The notes under the pieces were generated by a model, which ran no database searches, was not told the origin of the DNA, and saw only the letters and a program-made list of their open reading frames with translations. DNA of 64,000 nucleotides from Eledone cirrhosa (Eukaryota; Mollusca; Cephalopoda; Octopoda; Eledonidae): NCBI GenBank assembly GCA_964016885.1, contig OZ024743.1, positions 191,997,155 through 192,061,154 of the forward strand. Reading direction: 5' to 3'. Below are positions 11,055 to 24,739 of the stretch, piece by piece; position 1 is the stretch's first letter; the number at the start of each line of letters is the position of its first letter. The position numbers were made by a program, and so were the translations under genes.

Positions 11055-11153
11055 TTTTGATATACCCAATGGTGTTTCCTTCTGGAGGAGATGCCATAAA
11101 TAACAAGCCATATTAAACATAGTCAATGGCATATGAGAGGTGAATGGTTCTTC
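11055..11153 (-). CDS. ift122: IFT122 exon (fifth in window)
   Basis: The acceptor TTTTCCAG precedes GAAGAACC and the donor after TCAAAA is GTGTAT. The exon is 99 bp, phase 0 at both ends, and encodes [20 protein letters not shown] then [13 protein letters not shown]. It corresponds to the vertebrate 'TEDPFSVH...GISK' segment. The donor is weaker than the others but keeps GT. The next exon, expected to begin V-K-I-L or similar, was not found between 1 and 11 kb. Confidence 0.85.
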
Positions 11154-14100
11154 CTGGAAAAGACAAGAAACAGTTTCTGACATTACAACAGCATATGTCC
11201 ATGTGTGTGTCTGTTTTAGTAACTATATCATTAAATCTAACCCATTGTTTGTAATGCAATCCAGATGTTCATCAAGTAGGTGTGAATTTCCATCTGAATG
11301 TCTGTGACAATGGTTCTTGACAGCAAATCTGATTCCTCTCTGACACATTTATGATAGCTAAATAGGTGACAAATATCATTATTCTATAGACATATCCATA
11401 TTCCTCACATGATAACCACACACAACTCTAAAGCTTCAAAAACTCTGGACAGGAGTGTTTTGGAAGGTGTTTACTCACCACTGCATCATCTGCAAGGTGA
11501 CAATCATGCCAGCAAAGGATGTTTCCATATAATGCATGTCCTGAAGGTCTAATCAATTTGCCAATTCCCAAATTGTAGCCAAATCTAATATCAAGATGCT
11601 CTCCAACAATCTTTCAGTATCACCAAATCTATCAGTCATCAACTAAAACAATTCTGTAAATAACACTCTGTTGATGAGTGCTCACTGCATTTCTTGTTTG
11701 TTTTACATCCTACTCTCCCCAACACAAACACATTTAAATTAATCCCAACCTCTCTTGTCTCATTACCACATACAGAGTTGCCAAGTGCAAAAAACAGATT
11801 ACTCCAAGCCAACAAGGTGATCCCAGTAATGCTGTTTCCATTATTCTCACACAATGCACTTAAGACTATAAACTAACATTACTAAACTCTCCCATCTTTC
11901 TCACTGCTCTATCCCACTATTATGAAAACATCCTACATTGTGTCCCATTCCCAAGGACAACCTAGGAAGCTGTAATTAATTGATTAATTAAACCTGTGAG
12001 AGAGACATAATTTGAAGTTTTAGTTTAATCAGTTTAGAATGACATTAATTCCCATTCTAACATTATCCTTATGTCAACTTTTCCATGCTAGACAAGACTT
12101 TATGAGGTAATGTTTTACAGCCAGTTACCCTTCCTGACAGTAATATTTTAGTCACTTATTACAACATGTAACAACATGGTGTACCTATTCTAAACCAGAT
12201 GTACAATAATTGTCAATGAATTAAATCTGATAGATATAGCATGAATTGAATATTATTTCATTCACAATTAAAGAGAATCTAATATGAATCTGACTTTTGA
12301 TGTACTAAATAATTTAGCAGGCTTAAAATATCATCATCATCTTTATTTTTACATCTGCTCTTCTATGATAGCATGGGCTAAATGAGTCTTCTCCAGCATA
12401 TCTTTCCTCTACTTGTTGAGTTCTTTCATTATTTCTTCTGTGAGGTTTAATGTTCTGTGGTCAGCTTTCACCCCATCTGCCTAAGTTTTCCCCTTCTGCA
12501 GATTCCTTCCACTTGTAACTTCAGGTACTTCTTCACTCAACAATCATCATCAATGCATATCATATGACTGTGTCCATGCAATCTTCTCTCTCACACACTG
12601 CATCTGATTCCCCTACTGAACACCTACCCGCACAATTAATTCCTCAAGAAACTCATTACCTTCTATTACTTTGCACTGCTCTCAAAAGTCATTCATCTAC
12701 ACCAAGTTTACTTAAAAACCACTAGATAACAAATAGTGGTACTCTGCCAAACGCCTTCTGCTAATCAAGAAAAGCAAGACATAATAGCTTACACTTAACT
12801 AGGAACTTCTCTTATAGTTGTCTAGCCATGAAAAGGGCATTGTTGGTACTCTGTCCTGGCATAAAACCAAATTGCACCTCATCTACTCTGATTATTTTGC
12901 TAATTTACTAATTGTGCAAACACTCTGCTACAGTCATCACTTGGTCCATCAGTTTAATGCCTTTGTAGTTGCTCCTTTCTAGAACATCACCTTTTTTCTT
13001 TGAAGCCTTTAATGATGATACTTCTATACCAGTAATTAGGTATAATATCATCATTTATTTCCTGCTTGACTATACAAGTGGCTAGCTCAAGATCTACTTC
13101 TCTGGATGTTCTCAACATCTCAACAACTATCAAAACCATGAAAACATTAGATAGAGGCCTACAGTGTTGACAACTAAACAAGGAATGCATTATGTTTATA
13201 CACAGAAATACAGACAAATCTGAAAAGTGAAACTGGATTATTATAACTATAACTAACTGAAAATACAAAAAAAAAGAAAACAAAGAAATATAAATGGAGT
13301 AAGATTTTTTTTTACTTTATGTTCTCGTTCTCAGATGTCTGGTAGAAAAATAATAAATAAATAAACAATACAGAAAGTCCATCATAGATAAGAGAGAATA
13401 AATTCTAATGTTGAGTTTATCTGTAAACACCTTTTAGATTATTAGCCTACTTGGCTGTGAAGATTTCCAAGATTTTGATAACCTGGTGAATTCTAAGTCT
13501 TATAAAAAGTAATACTTATCACACTTTTAATACATAGATTTCTTTGACAAGCAGCAAGGAAACCTCCACATGGTTGATTGACCTGCTAGATATAGCAACA
13601 AATCCTAACTCAAATATATTTTAATATCTTGATCTTTTTGTTACCATATTTCTAATAAATTACATTGCCTATAATTTTCAAATAATTTTGAAAATAATCA
13701 AGAATTTGGAAATTTCCATAATATAACGTTCTCATTATCATGCTTGTGTGTGGGGTATAGCTTAACCCAGGTTTTTACATAAAACTGTGATAGACGGTTG
13801 TTAGATAAATATAAACACTTTAAAATAAATAAAAAATTTGTATCATAGAACGAGGGACAGTTGTAGACAATTTGGTATCGAAAGAGTTAAATGAGGAAAG
13901 GACACATGAGACAATACAGTCTAATATGCTCTTAAAAAGATGAGATGGTCATGACTGTAAAGTCTTTGGTCATAGGTCTGATCAATCAGGATTGATCTGG
14001 AATTATACAACAACTACAACAAAGAATACCTATTTCAACACAAGGAGATGGCGAGGGAATGCAATAAGTGGAGAGAAGCTGTGATTGAAAAGACCCACCA

Positions 14101-16382
14101 TGCATGCATGGAAAAATGGACGTAAAAAGGGTGATGGTGATAATGGTGATGATGAAGGCTATAAATATGTAGGGGAAGAATATCAGTTTCTGAAAGGTTT
14201 TAGTAGCAGTGAAAAAGAAATCAATTGAAACCAACTCACAGACATGGCTTTCTTGTAGCTTACATCTTTCACTACTCGATTTTTCATATATGCAATTAAG
14301 AATTGATGAGCTTCCTACATAGTTAGAGTTCAGGTGTCAGCAAAGCTTAGCAGTATTTACAGTTATAATCTGATAATAACTGGCATTTATTGTTTCTGTC
14401 AGCAACACTATTTAGGATAGTTTCCAATAATTTCAGGATCAGTCTGACTTGCTTATTAAAGTGAAAATCTCTTAACCTAGCTATTTGAAGCTATAATATT
14501 GATATATTACAAATACTCTCATCTTTAACTCTTTAACATTCATATTATCTCTGCTGTAAGATATGTTGTATTCAAATAGAAATGATAAAATATTGAAACA
14601 AAGAAAAATGTGACAACCTGTGTCAATTGGTGGGATATTTCATCCCATTGTTTTACTAATCCTGCCAGATTTTACTATGTCTTGTAAATATATTTTAACA
14701 GTAACATCACCATCACTGTTTCATGTCTATTTTACATGCTTACATGGGTTAAACAGTTTGTCACAATCTGAAGCCAAACATGTCAAATGACTGTCTTGTT
14801 CATATATTCCATTTTTGGCATGGTTTTTTTATGGTTAGATGACCTCTCTAATGCCAACCACTTCATGGTATGTACTGGGTGCATTTTATCATGGCACTGT
14901 CATTACAACTTAACAGAGTGGACTGTGCACATTTTATCATTGCACCATCACTACCACATTACTGTGTGGGCTGAATGCAGTTTATTGTGGCACCAGCACT
15001 ATAAACATATTCTATATGATATAATCAGGAATAACTCACACAAAACAGAGAGAAGATCACTGTCTTGTTAGAAATAACAGTTAAATTTCCATCAAATCAC
15101 AATCTACCATCTTCAAAAAGGGAATAGTCAATTTACTAGGATATTGTAAATCTGTTCAATTTCAGATTGCCTAGCATTACACATCAAACCAACAATAACC
15201 ACTACCAACTAACCAAATATTTCACTAATAATACTTTATACTGGCTAACATTTTCCCAAAGATTTCATCCAACAAATACCATCATCACCATCATCATCAT
15301 TTAATGTCCATTCTTGCTAGCAGGAGTTTGTGCAATTACTTCATTTTGGTAAATTATATTTATAATATCTTAAGCTAAATAAAATATAAGAATGGAAGGA
15401 ATTTAGTCTAGATAATACAATGCCAGACTAAATTATTTACAGTATTTATATTTTAATCATATCGAACTATGATTAATTTTGGTTTCTATAGTCAATAGTA
15501 TAGACATGAGTTTTGGATTAGAGTTGAATCATTCAACTATAAAATACCTTACAATATTGGATTTGTCTGAGAAAGAAATCATGAAATAGTTGTTGTTTTT
15601 TAGCCCCCAGGTCAACCTTCATTGACCAGAGTTATGATTAAAGGGGTTCCAGTGATGACTATAATGTCTTTTTGTTTTCTGACCTATTCTACCTTCTTTA
15701 AGACAGTAGTGTGTAACTTAAAGGAGCTCTGGTTGTTACTTTTATCACATGGAGCCACTGTGTAGATTTTAATTAAACACAGAGAGCAAAATCTCCCTAA
15801 AATCACATCCTAACATCTTAAAAAAAGGAATGAGAAAATATATCCAGGTTAGTATGTGTATCCCAGTTTTTAGAATAGATACATTGTATCCCTGCATGTC
15901 ATAAGAGGTGACTTAAATGGTTGGAATCAAGAAAGACATTCAGCTGTAAAACATTGTCAAAACATCCCACTCAACCCACACCAGCATGGAAAAGTGGATG
16001 TAAAAACAATGATGATGATAATGATGATGGACAGACAGACACTATCTATCTAGGGCGGATAAAATTCCCGAGATCCATGGACGAGTTCTCTCCAGCGGTC
16101 TCTGTCCCTCATTATCGCTGCCATGTCCTGCGTCTCCAACAGACCAGTGTCTGTCCTTAGGGCATCAACATACGTTAACCTTGGTCTTCCTCTTCCAGTG
16201 TGTCCATGTAGGGGCTCCCACAGGAGCACTGAGAGCAATGTCAACTCTGGATGTCGGTGAGCATGTCCAGCTAACCTCAGTCTCCTTTGTGTCATTTTTG
16301 AGCTGACTTTTGGGAGGCTCCCATGCAGCTCTGAGTTTTTACAGACACTATGCAAAAGCTTAAAATGAGAATGAACATTTCT

Positions 16383-16422
<40 letters not shown>

Positions 16423-19180
16423 TTTGTTCAAAATAACTGAATTAGAACAAATATCATTTAGTAACTAAAATTTATTAAAATAGCTAAATCATTATCATCA
16501 TCATCATTTAATGCACCAGCACAAGGAAGATTGTAATGTCTTTGACACAGTTAAATCCTTCCAGCACTTTGTTTGGCAAGCTTTCTACAGTTGGATGCCC
16601 TTCCTACCATTAGCTGCTTTACAGCTAAATATAGATTTAATTTGTGATTTAAAGATATTCAAATAAAAATAAAGTTGATTAGAAGGATATTTACTCTATG
16701 CTATACTTGAATACAGAATGCCTTAATTTAAAATGTATATATTTTAACATAACACAGTCCATATCAAAGATAAATAAAGATGTACATGAAAATAAAAGTT
16801 GGGTATATAATATATTCTATTATGTAATTATTTTGGAGGTGGCGATTTGGCAGATTTGTTAGAACATCAGATAGAATGTTTTATGGTACTCGTTCCGGCT
16901 CTCTGCTCCCTGAGTTCAAATCCCACTGAAGTCAACTTTCATCATTTCGAGATCGATAAAAAAAAATATGTATCAGTCTAGTATGATTCTTCGTCTCTCT
17001 GGAAGAAATCAGCAGCACTCAGGCCTGGAGATGGAGGGGCTCCGTGAGGCTTAAAATGCCCTAGAAATGCTGTATATCAATACGGCGCCCTTACAACTCT
17101 ATTAGGAGTTATAGGAGCATACATACAATTATTATGGATAAAATGAGTGACTAAAAAGTTAACCAACTGGTTTGGTATCAAAAGAGTTAAACTTTGCATT
17201 ATATTCTTTTGAAATTGTAAATGTAGTTAACATCAGTTTTACATCAGAGCTTTCCTGCAATTATTTTAGAGAAGTTCAGCAATTGCAATATTTGTGTTAA
17301 TAATGTTTACACTCCAAAGTCATATTAAATTGAATATAAATCTCTAAGATTGAAGATAAAACCAGAGATAGATAAATTTCTTAAACTTACCACATATCTA
17401 TGTATATTGTGGTATATATAGTACATTTCAGATTTTTGCTGATACTCATGGAACTTGTTAAGCATTTCTCTTTGTTTTTCAGGATTATCTGTGGAAAAGG
17501 AAAAATAATGTCATTTTCATAATTTCATTGGCTATAAAGTATCATCATCATCATCATCACCGTTTTACGTCCGTTCTTCCACGCTAGCATGGGTTAGACG
17601 GGTTGTCCTGTTGTGGGCAGTGTCTGGTCGGCTGACCATGCCTTGCTCATACAGGAACTGATTTGGCTTGATTTCTACAGCTGGATGCCTTTCCTAACAC
17701 CAACCTCATTTACAGTGAGTGTTGGGTGCTTTTTCGTGGCGCCTACACGTCCACTTTACAGTGTGGGCTGGGTGCTTTTTTGCTGTGGCACCTCCAAGTA
17801 TATAAAACATTTTAATGCTTTTTTTTTTTGTAAATAAATATTAAGGTCAGAACAGGTTGCAGGAAAAATAATTTACAACTGGATTCCATAACAGATACCA
17901 ACTACAGAACCATTAAATTGAAACACAACATAATTATCAATTTGATACATCAAAAGGAGAAATTGTAATGTGTATAACAATATTTAAATTTATAACCTTT
18001 GGGTCAGCAGACCAGCTAGCACTTTGAAAATTCAGCAATTCACTACTGATAGTAATGACAACATAACCCCAAAAATATATATATACTCAAGAAAACAGAT
18101 CATTTAAAAGTAAAGATCAAAGATTCCAAATAAATGTTTGGTATTTTCAATACATTTCAAATGCATTAAAAAATATATAATACATGAAAGTATATAAGGA
18201 AAGATAAAAATAATGACAAAAACATAAAATATATTTCGTCAGCAAATAACATTTTGTGTGAGTAAGACATATACATCAACATTATCATTGTCACAAAAAT
18301 GGTCGTTATTGTTGGTGTCATACCTATTTAAAACTATTCTTCATGCTATTTTACAACCTGAGATAGCTAACAAAATTCACAAACTGTATATTGGAGCATT
18401 TATAACTCAATTTATGAAATGTAGTACAACAAACCTCAAAAGATTGCTATATTGTTAACGATATGTGTAGCTGTGAGTTTGTGCATCTGTATGTATGTGT
18501 GTGAGAGAGAGAGAGACAGAGAAAGCATATGCATATATATACACACACAAACTTACATGCACAAACACACGTGGAATAATAGTGAAAGTGCCAGTAAGAT
18601 TTGTATCAATAGATATAATTTTCCAGTGATAAAAGAATAAAATAAAAATCAGCAAAACAAATTTAAGAAGTTTATCTTTACAGCTTAACAATAGAAAAAA
18701 GTATTTAAAAAATATAATTAAAAAAGCAATTTTGTAAAGTTTCTTTAAATATTGACCACTAACTGATATTTTATCAAAAGAAAAAAAAATGTTGTTCGGA
18801 TTACATTTATTAATAATGTTTATGCTAATAGAAATGTACCTCATTTCAAAGTCTCAGAAGATTCTAAAAATGTTCTCAATATGCACGCAAGAAATATTCT
18901 CAATATTGAATAATATGTTTTGAACAAAAGGCATCTTAAAATTTCCATTAAGTTGTCATAAATGGATAAAAAATATTTATGGAGATTTTGATAACTGATA
19001 CGTATATGCATGTGTGTGCATATACATGAGTGGCTGAGTGTCTATGCATGAGTTTATGTGTATGTGTGCCCCTATATGAATATGCATATGTATATATAAA
19101 TATATATACATAATTGTATATGTGTATGAGCATGTATAAATGCAAAAAAATGCAAGCATATATATACGTGTATACATGTA

Positions 19181-19215
<35 letters not shown>

Positions 19216-22200
19216 GCATATGCACAGACACTCACACTTAGATTATGTGTGTGTGAGAGAGAGAGAGAGAGAGTGTGTGTGTGTGTGTGTGTGTGAGTGA
19301 ATGCTGTGAAGTGATTGTAGTTAGAAAGAGCATCCAGCCATAGAAATCATGCCAAAATGAAATATATGAGCAGGACATGCTCATCTGACGTGTATGGTCT
19401 CAGAACATGACAACCCACCTAACTCATGTCAGCATGAGAAATAGACTTAAAATGGTGACATATATCATCATCATCATCATCATCAACGTTTAACGTCCGT
19501 GTTCCACGCTTGCATGGGTTTGGACGGGGGTAGTCCCACTTGAGGCAAGAGTGATTGTCTTGCTCGCATAGGACTGTCTGGCAGGTTTTCTACAGTTGGA
19601 TGCCCTTCCTAACACCAACCACATTTACAGTGTGGGTCTGGGAGGTTTTTACCGTGTTGCCTACACGGCCACATTACAGCATGGACTGTGTGTTTTTTTG
19701 TCGTGACACCTACACGATCTCATTTGTTTCGGCCTGGATGGCGCGGCACCAACATAACTTTACATAGAATGGGGTGGTGTGGATGGGGTGGGGGTGGTGG
19801 CGGGACGGGGTGTATTTTGTTAGAGATGCCTACTGGCAAGGCGGGTCTTCTCTGTTACTGAGTACCGCCAAAGGTCTCGGTCCAGTGACATTGTCTTGGA
19901 GAGGTGTAAGTGTGTGAGGTCGGAGTTTATCAGCTCATCCCAGGTTTTTCTAGGTCTGCCTATTCCGTGGCTTCCGTCTATCTTTATTTCCCTGCACTTT
20001 GTTATACAGCTATCGACTTTCATGCGCATCACGTGTCCATACCAACGCAGCCTTCTCTCGAGTAAACAACATCTGATCCCTCTTATCTCTAATTTTTTCC
20101 TTAGTTCGTTTATGCTTTGCCGTTCACGTATATTACTGTTACACATCCAGCGGAGCATGCAAGCTTCGTTCCTCTCTAGTCTGCGTATATCCTCTGCACA
20201 CAATGCCCAGGTCTCACTACCATGCAACATTGCTGTTCGTATGCAGGCATCGTACAACCTGCCTTTCATTTTTAGGGAGAACCCTTTAGCAGCTAATAGT
20301 GGTATAAGCTCTCTGAACTTTTTCCAACCAGTTCTGACTCTAGCTACAGTACTTTCAGAGCACCCTCCCCCACTGCTGATTTTATCGCCCAGGTAACGGA
20401 AGCTGTCCACTATTTCTATAGAACCCTCTGCGCAATTGAAAGAGCTAGTATTTTGTGGGCACTTGCTGCTACTTATTGCACCAGAACACCGGCCACATGT
20501 AAAATCTATGTTCTTAGTTAGCTTACCTGTGATCCCACTACATCTTTTATGCACCCATACTTTGCATTTAGGACATAAAATGGAGTTTCTACCTACGCCT
20601 TTCCTACACACCGAGCACGACCATTTCCCAGAAGGGACCGCCGCCTTGTTTTCTTTCCTACAAACTAGAACTTTGGTCTTAGCCAGGTTAATTTTAAGTC
20701 CTTTTGACTCTAGGCCGTGCTTCCATGTTTGGAATTTCTTCTCTAGCTCGGCCATTGATTCCGCTATGAGTGTCAGGTCGTCTGCGTATAGGAGTTCCCA
20801 TGGGCAGCCTGTCTTGAACTCCTCTGTTATAGCCTGAAGGGCAATAATAAATAGTAGGGGGCTGAGGACAGAGCCCTGATGGACGCCAACTTTTACGCTA
20901 AACTCTTCACTATATTCGTTGTTAATTCTAACCTTGCTGACTGTTTCTTTATACATGGCTTGTATAGCCCTCACAAGCCATTCGTCAACGCCTAGTTTTC
21001 TAAGAGCCCACCAGATAATGGAGCGGGGGACTCTGTCGAAGGCTTTCTCCAGGTCGACATAAGCTAAGTAGAGGGGTTTACCTTTAGCTAGGTACTTCTC
21101 CTGTAGTTGTCGTACTATGAAAAGAGCGTCTGTGGTGCTTTTGCCTGACACAAACCCGAACTGCATTTCATCTAGGTCAATTCTCTCTCTGATTAGTTGC
21201 GCTATTACTTTTTCCGTGACCTTCATGACCTGGTCGATTAATTTAATGCCTCTATAGTTACTCCTATCTAGGGCGTCTCCTTTACCCTTATAACAGTTAA
21301 CGATGATGCTGCTATGCCAGTCCTTCGGAACAACCCCATTCTGTACGACTTGGTTAACTATGCGGGTGGCCATGGTGTGTCCCACCGTGCCAGATGCCTT
21401 CAGCATCTCAGCAACTACTTCCGAAGGCCCAGCCGCCTTACCCGTCTTCATATCCTTGATTGCCTTACTTATTATACTCCCCTCGACTAACACTGCTGGT
21501 CCCTCTATCGGGTCGATATGGGGGAGACTGTCTTTCTCCCATTTATTCTCCTCATTTAGTAGCCTTTCATAGTGACACTTCCAAGCTACCTTCTTATCAG
21601 TGTCGGTGATGGCAAGTATGCCATCATCGTTAAGTACACACTTCTCCCCGACAATATCACGGTTTTCCTTGACGCGTTGCCTAGCAATCCTGAACACCTC
21701 ACGTTTTTGGTCATCGCGTTGTAGAACATGCTTGAACTTTCTTTCCTCAGCTTCCCTTCTTGCTAAGTACACTTCTCTCCTAGCTTCCCTCCTGGCCACT
21801 TGATAGTCTACTCTACTTCCCCCATCCCGCCATACTTTCCAAGCCTGCTTTTTGGCCTTAATTGACCCCTCCACCCTACTGTTCCACCACCATGTTACTC
21901 TCCTCCTGCCTACAGGCCTGCTCCAGCCACAGACTTCGTCTGTCGCCAACAGCAGGTTTGCTTTCAGAAATTCCCACTGTCCCTCTATATTGTCCGATTC
22001 TAGATGCTCTTCCTTACTGTCGAAAGCATCAAGTAATATGCTTTGAAATTTATTTCTGGCTGTGGGGTCCTTTAGCTTCCATATTTTCCTCCTGAGGATA
22101 GTCCTCTTCTGCTGTCGAGTACGTCTCGTCCTGACTATGAGGTCACTAATTATCAGTCTATGTTGGGAGGTGCATTCTTCATGGGGGAGGGATTTAGTGT

Positions 22201-24610
22201 TTACAACAGACACTCTGTCACGTCTTCTGGTAAGGATATAATCTACCTGGCTTGTGTGTTCCCCGGATCTATAGGTGATCAGGTGATTGTCACGTTTTTT
22301 GAAGTTAGTGTTACAGATAGTTAGGTTATTTGCATCACAGAATTCCAGGATTCTGGAGCCTTCCTCATTTCTAGTACCAAACCCATAGCCTCCATGGAAT
22401 ATATATATATATATTGTTATACTTGGGGAGGGTCATATTGTTGTAATAATATTGCCAGAAATAATAACAGAACACACTCACTGTTTGGTTGGTTTTCGCT
22501 TCTGTATCTTTTATATCTCCATAGTTAATTCATTTGGTCCTCAATGTTTATCATTGACTGACCAACAGTCAAAAATACAGATATAATATAGATATAAACA
22601 CATATATATAGTTTTGTTGCACATCTGCAACATCATCAGTGGTACTATTATGTTCCTCCTGCTGTATTGTATATCTACGCCATTTTTATTTTATATGTTA
22701 TTATTTCTGGCAATATTATTACAACAATATGACCCTCCCCAAGTATAACAATATTTGTTTCGACACACGATTTCATATCAAAAATCTCGCAAAACAAATT
22801 CATCGCCGTTATATATATATTCATTTATTATGGCTAAATAGTGAGTTTTATTACTCTGGAGTTTCACCGGTGTATGCAGGTGAAACTCCAGAGTAACAAG
22901 ACACTACTTAGTTATATACATATGTGAACACACACCTCGCTCTCTCTCTCTTTCTCTGTATATGTATATATATATATATATATCATCATCATCATCATCA
23001 TCATCATCGTTTAAACGCTAGTATGGGTTAGACAGGAGTTGTCCCACTTGAGGCAAGATTGGTCGGGTGACCGTGTCTCGCTCGTATAGGACTATCTGGC
23101 AGGTTTTCTACAGCTGGATGCCTTTCATTTTCCGAGAGAGACCTTTTGTGGCCAACGGCGGTATAAGCTCTCTGAACTTTTTCCATCCCGTTCTAACTCT
23201 GGCTATTGTACTGACTGAACACCCACCACCAATGCCGATTTGGTCACTCAGGTAATGGGAAGTGTCCACTATTTCTATAGAACCATCCGGGCAGTCGAAA
23301 AAGCTGGTATCCTGTGGGCACTTGCTACTTATTGCACCTGAGCATCAGCCACATATAAAATCTATGTTCTTAGATAGCTTGCCTGTGATCCCACTACATC
23401 TTTTATGTACCCATAGTTTGCATTTGGGACATAGAATGGAATTTCTACCTACTCCTTTCCTACATACTGAGCATGACCATTTCCCAGAGAGCACCTGTGC
23501 CCTATTTTCCTTTCTACATACTAGAACTTTAGTCTTAGACAAGTTAACTTTAGGCCTTTTGATTCTAGGCCATGCTTCCATGTTTGGAATTTCTTCTCTA
23601 GTTCAGCCATAGATTCAGCTATGAGCGTTAGATCATCTGCATATAGAAGTTCCCATGGGCAGCCAGTCTTAAACTCCTCTGTTATAGCCTGAAGGGCAAT
23701 AATAAATAGGAGGGGGCTAAGGACAGAGCCTTGATGAACACCAACTTTTACGCTAAATTCTTCACTAGTTCTAACCTTACTGACTGTATCTTTATACATG
23801 GCTTGTACAGCTCTCACAAGCCATTCATTTACTCCTAGCTTTCTAAGGGCTCACCAGATAATGGAGCGTGGGACTCTGTTAAAGGCTTTCTCCAAGTCAA
23901 CAAAAGCTAAGTAGAAGGGTTTACTTTTAGCTAGGTACTTCTCCTGTAGTTGTCATACAAGGAAAAGAGCATCTGTGATACTTTTACCGGACACAAACCC
24001 AAACTGCATTTCGTCTAGATCAATTCAATCTCTGATTAGTTGTGCTATAACTTTTTCTGGGACCTTCATAACCTGGTCAACTAACTTAATGCCTCTGTAG
24101 TTTCCCCTTTCTAGAGCATCTCCTTTACCCTTGTAGCAGTTAACGATGATGCTGCTACGCCAGTCCTTTGGTATGACCCCATTCTGTATTACTTGGTTTA
24201 CTATCCAGGTGACCATAGTATGTCCCATCATTCCAAATGCTTTCAACATCTCAGCAACTATCTCCGAAGGCCCAGCCACCTTGCCTGTCTTCATATCTTT
24301 GATTGCCTTACTTATTATACAACCACTAACTTCCACCGCTGGTCCCTCTATTGGATAGATTTTAATGACATATATCTATATATATATGAAGAGGTCACAG
24401 AATGTGTGACGAAAGAACTTTGACAATATATGAACAATCGTCTGGTTGTGGAACCAACCGAAAATTTATAAATTTAATTTTTAATAAATTGAAGTGAAAG
24501 CAACTGGTGCGCGTGTTTCTTATTGGCAACATGACCCTCCCAAAGTATAACAATATTGGTTTCAACACACGTTTTCAGATAATGAATCTTGCTAAACAAA
24601 TTCAGAAACG

Positions 24611-24656
<46 letters not shown>

Positions 24657-24697
24657 CAGTGCTAACATGGTAAAATGGATGTTAAACAATGATGATG

Positions 24698-24739
<42 letters not shown>

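Noticed and set aside
11639..11876. Pair of 60-71-codon frames on both strands in an IFT122 intron
   Set aside because: No domain, no splice-site support and no similarity to IFT122.
18455..18844. 129-codon minus-strand frame rich in Phe/Leu/Ile/Lys
   Set aside because: It is a product of AT-rich and CA-repeat DNA. It resembles a membrane protein only by composition.
19896..22095. Plus-strand open frames opposite RTE copies (also at 7.0-9.0, 23.1-24.4, 49.7-52.7 and 45.9-47.4 kb)
   Set aside because: They are antisense shadows of the RTE protein and repeat with the same sequence in every copy.
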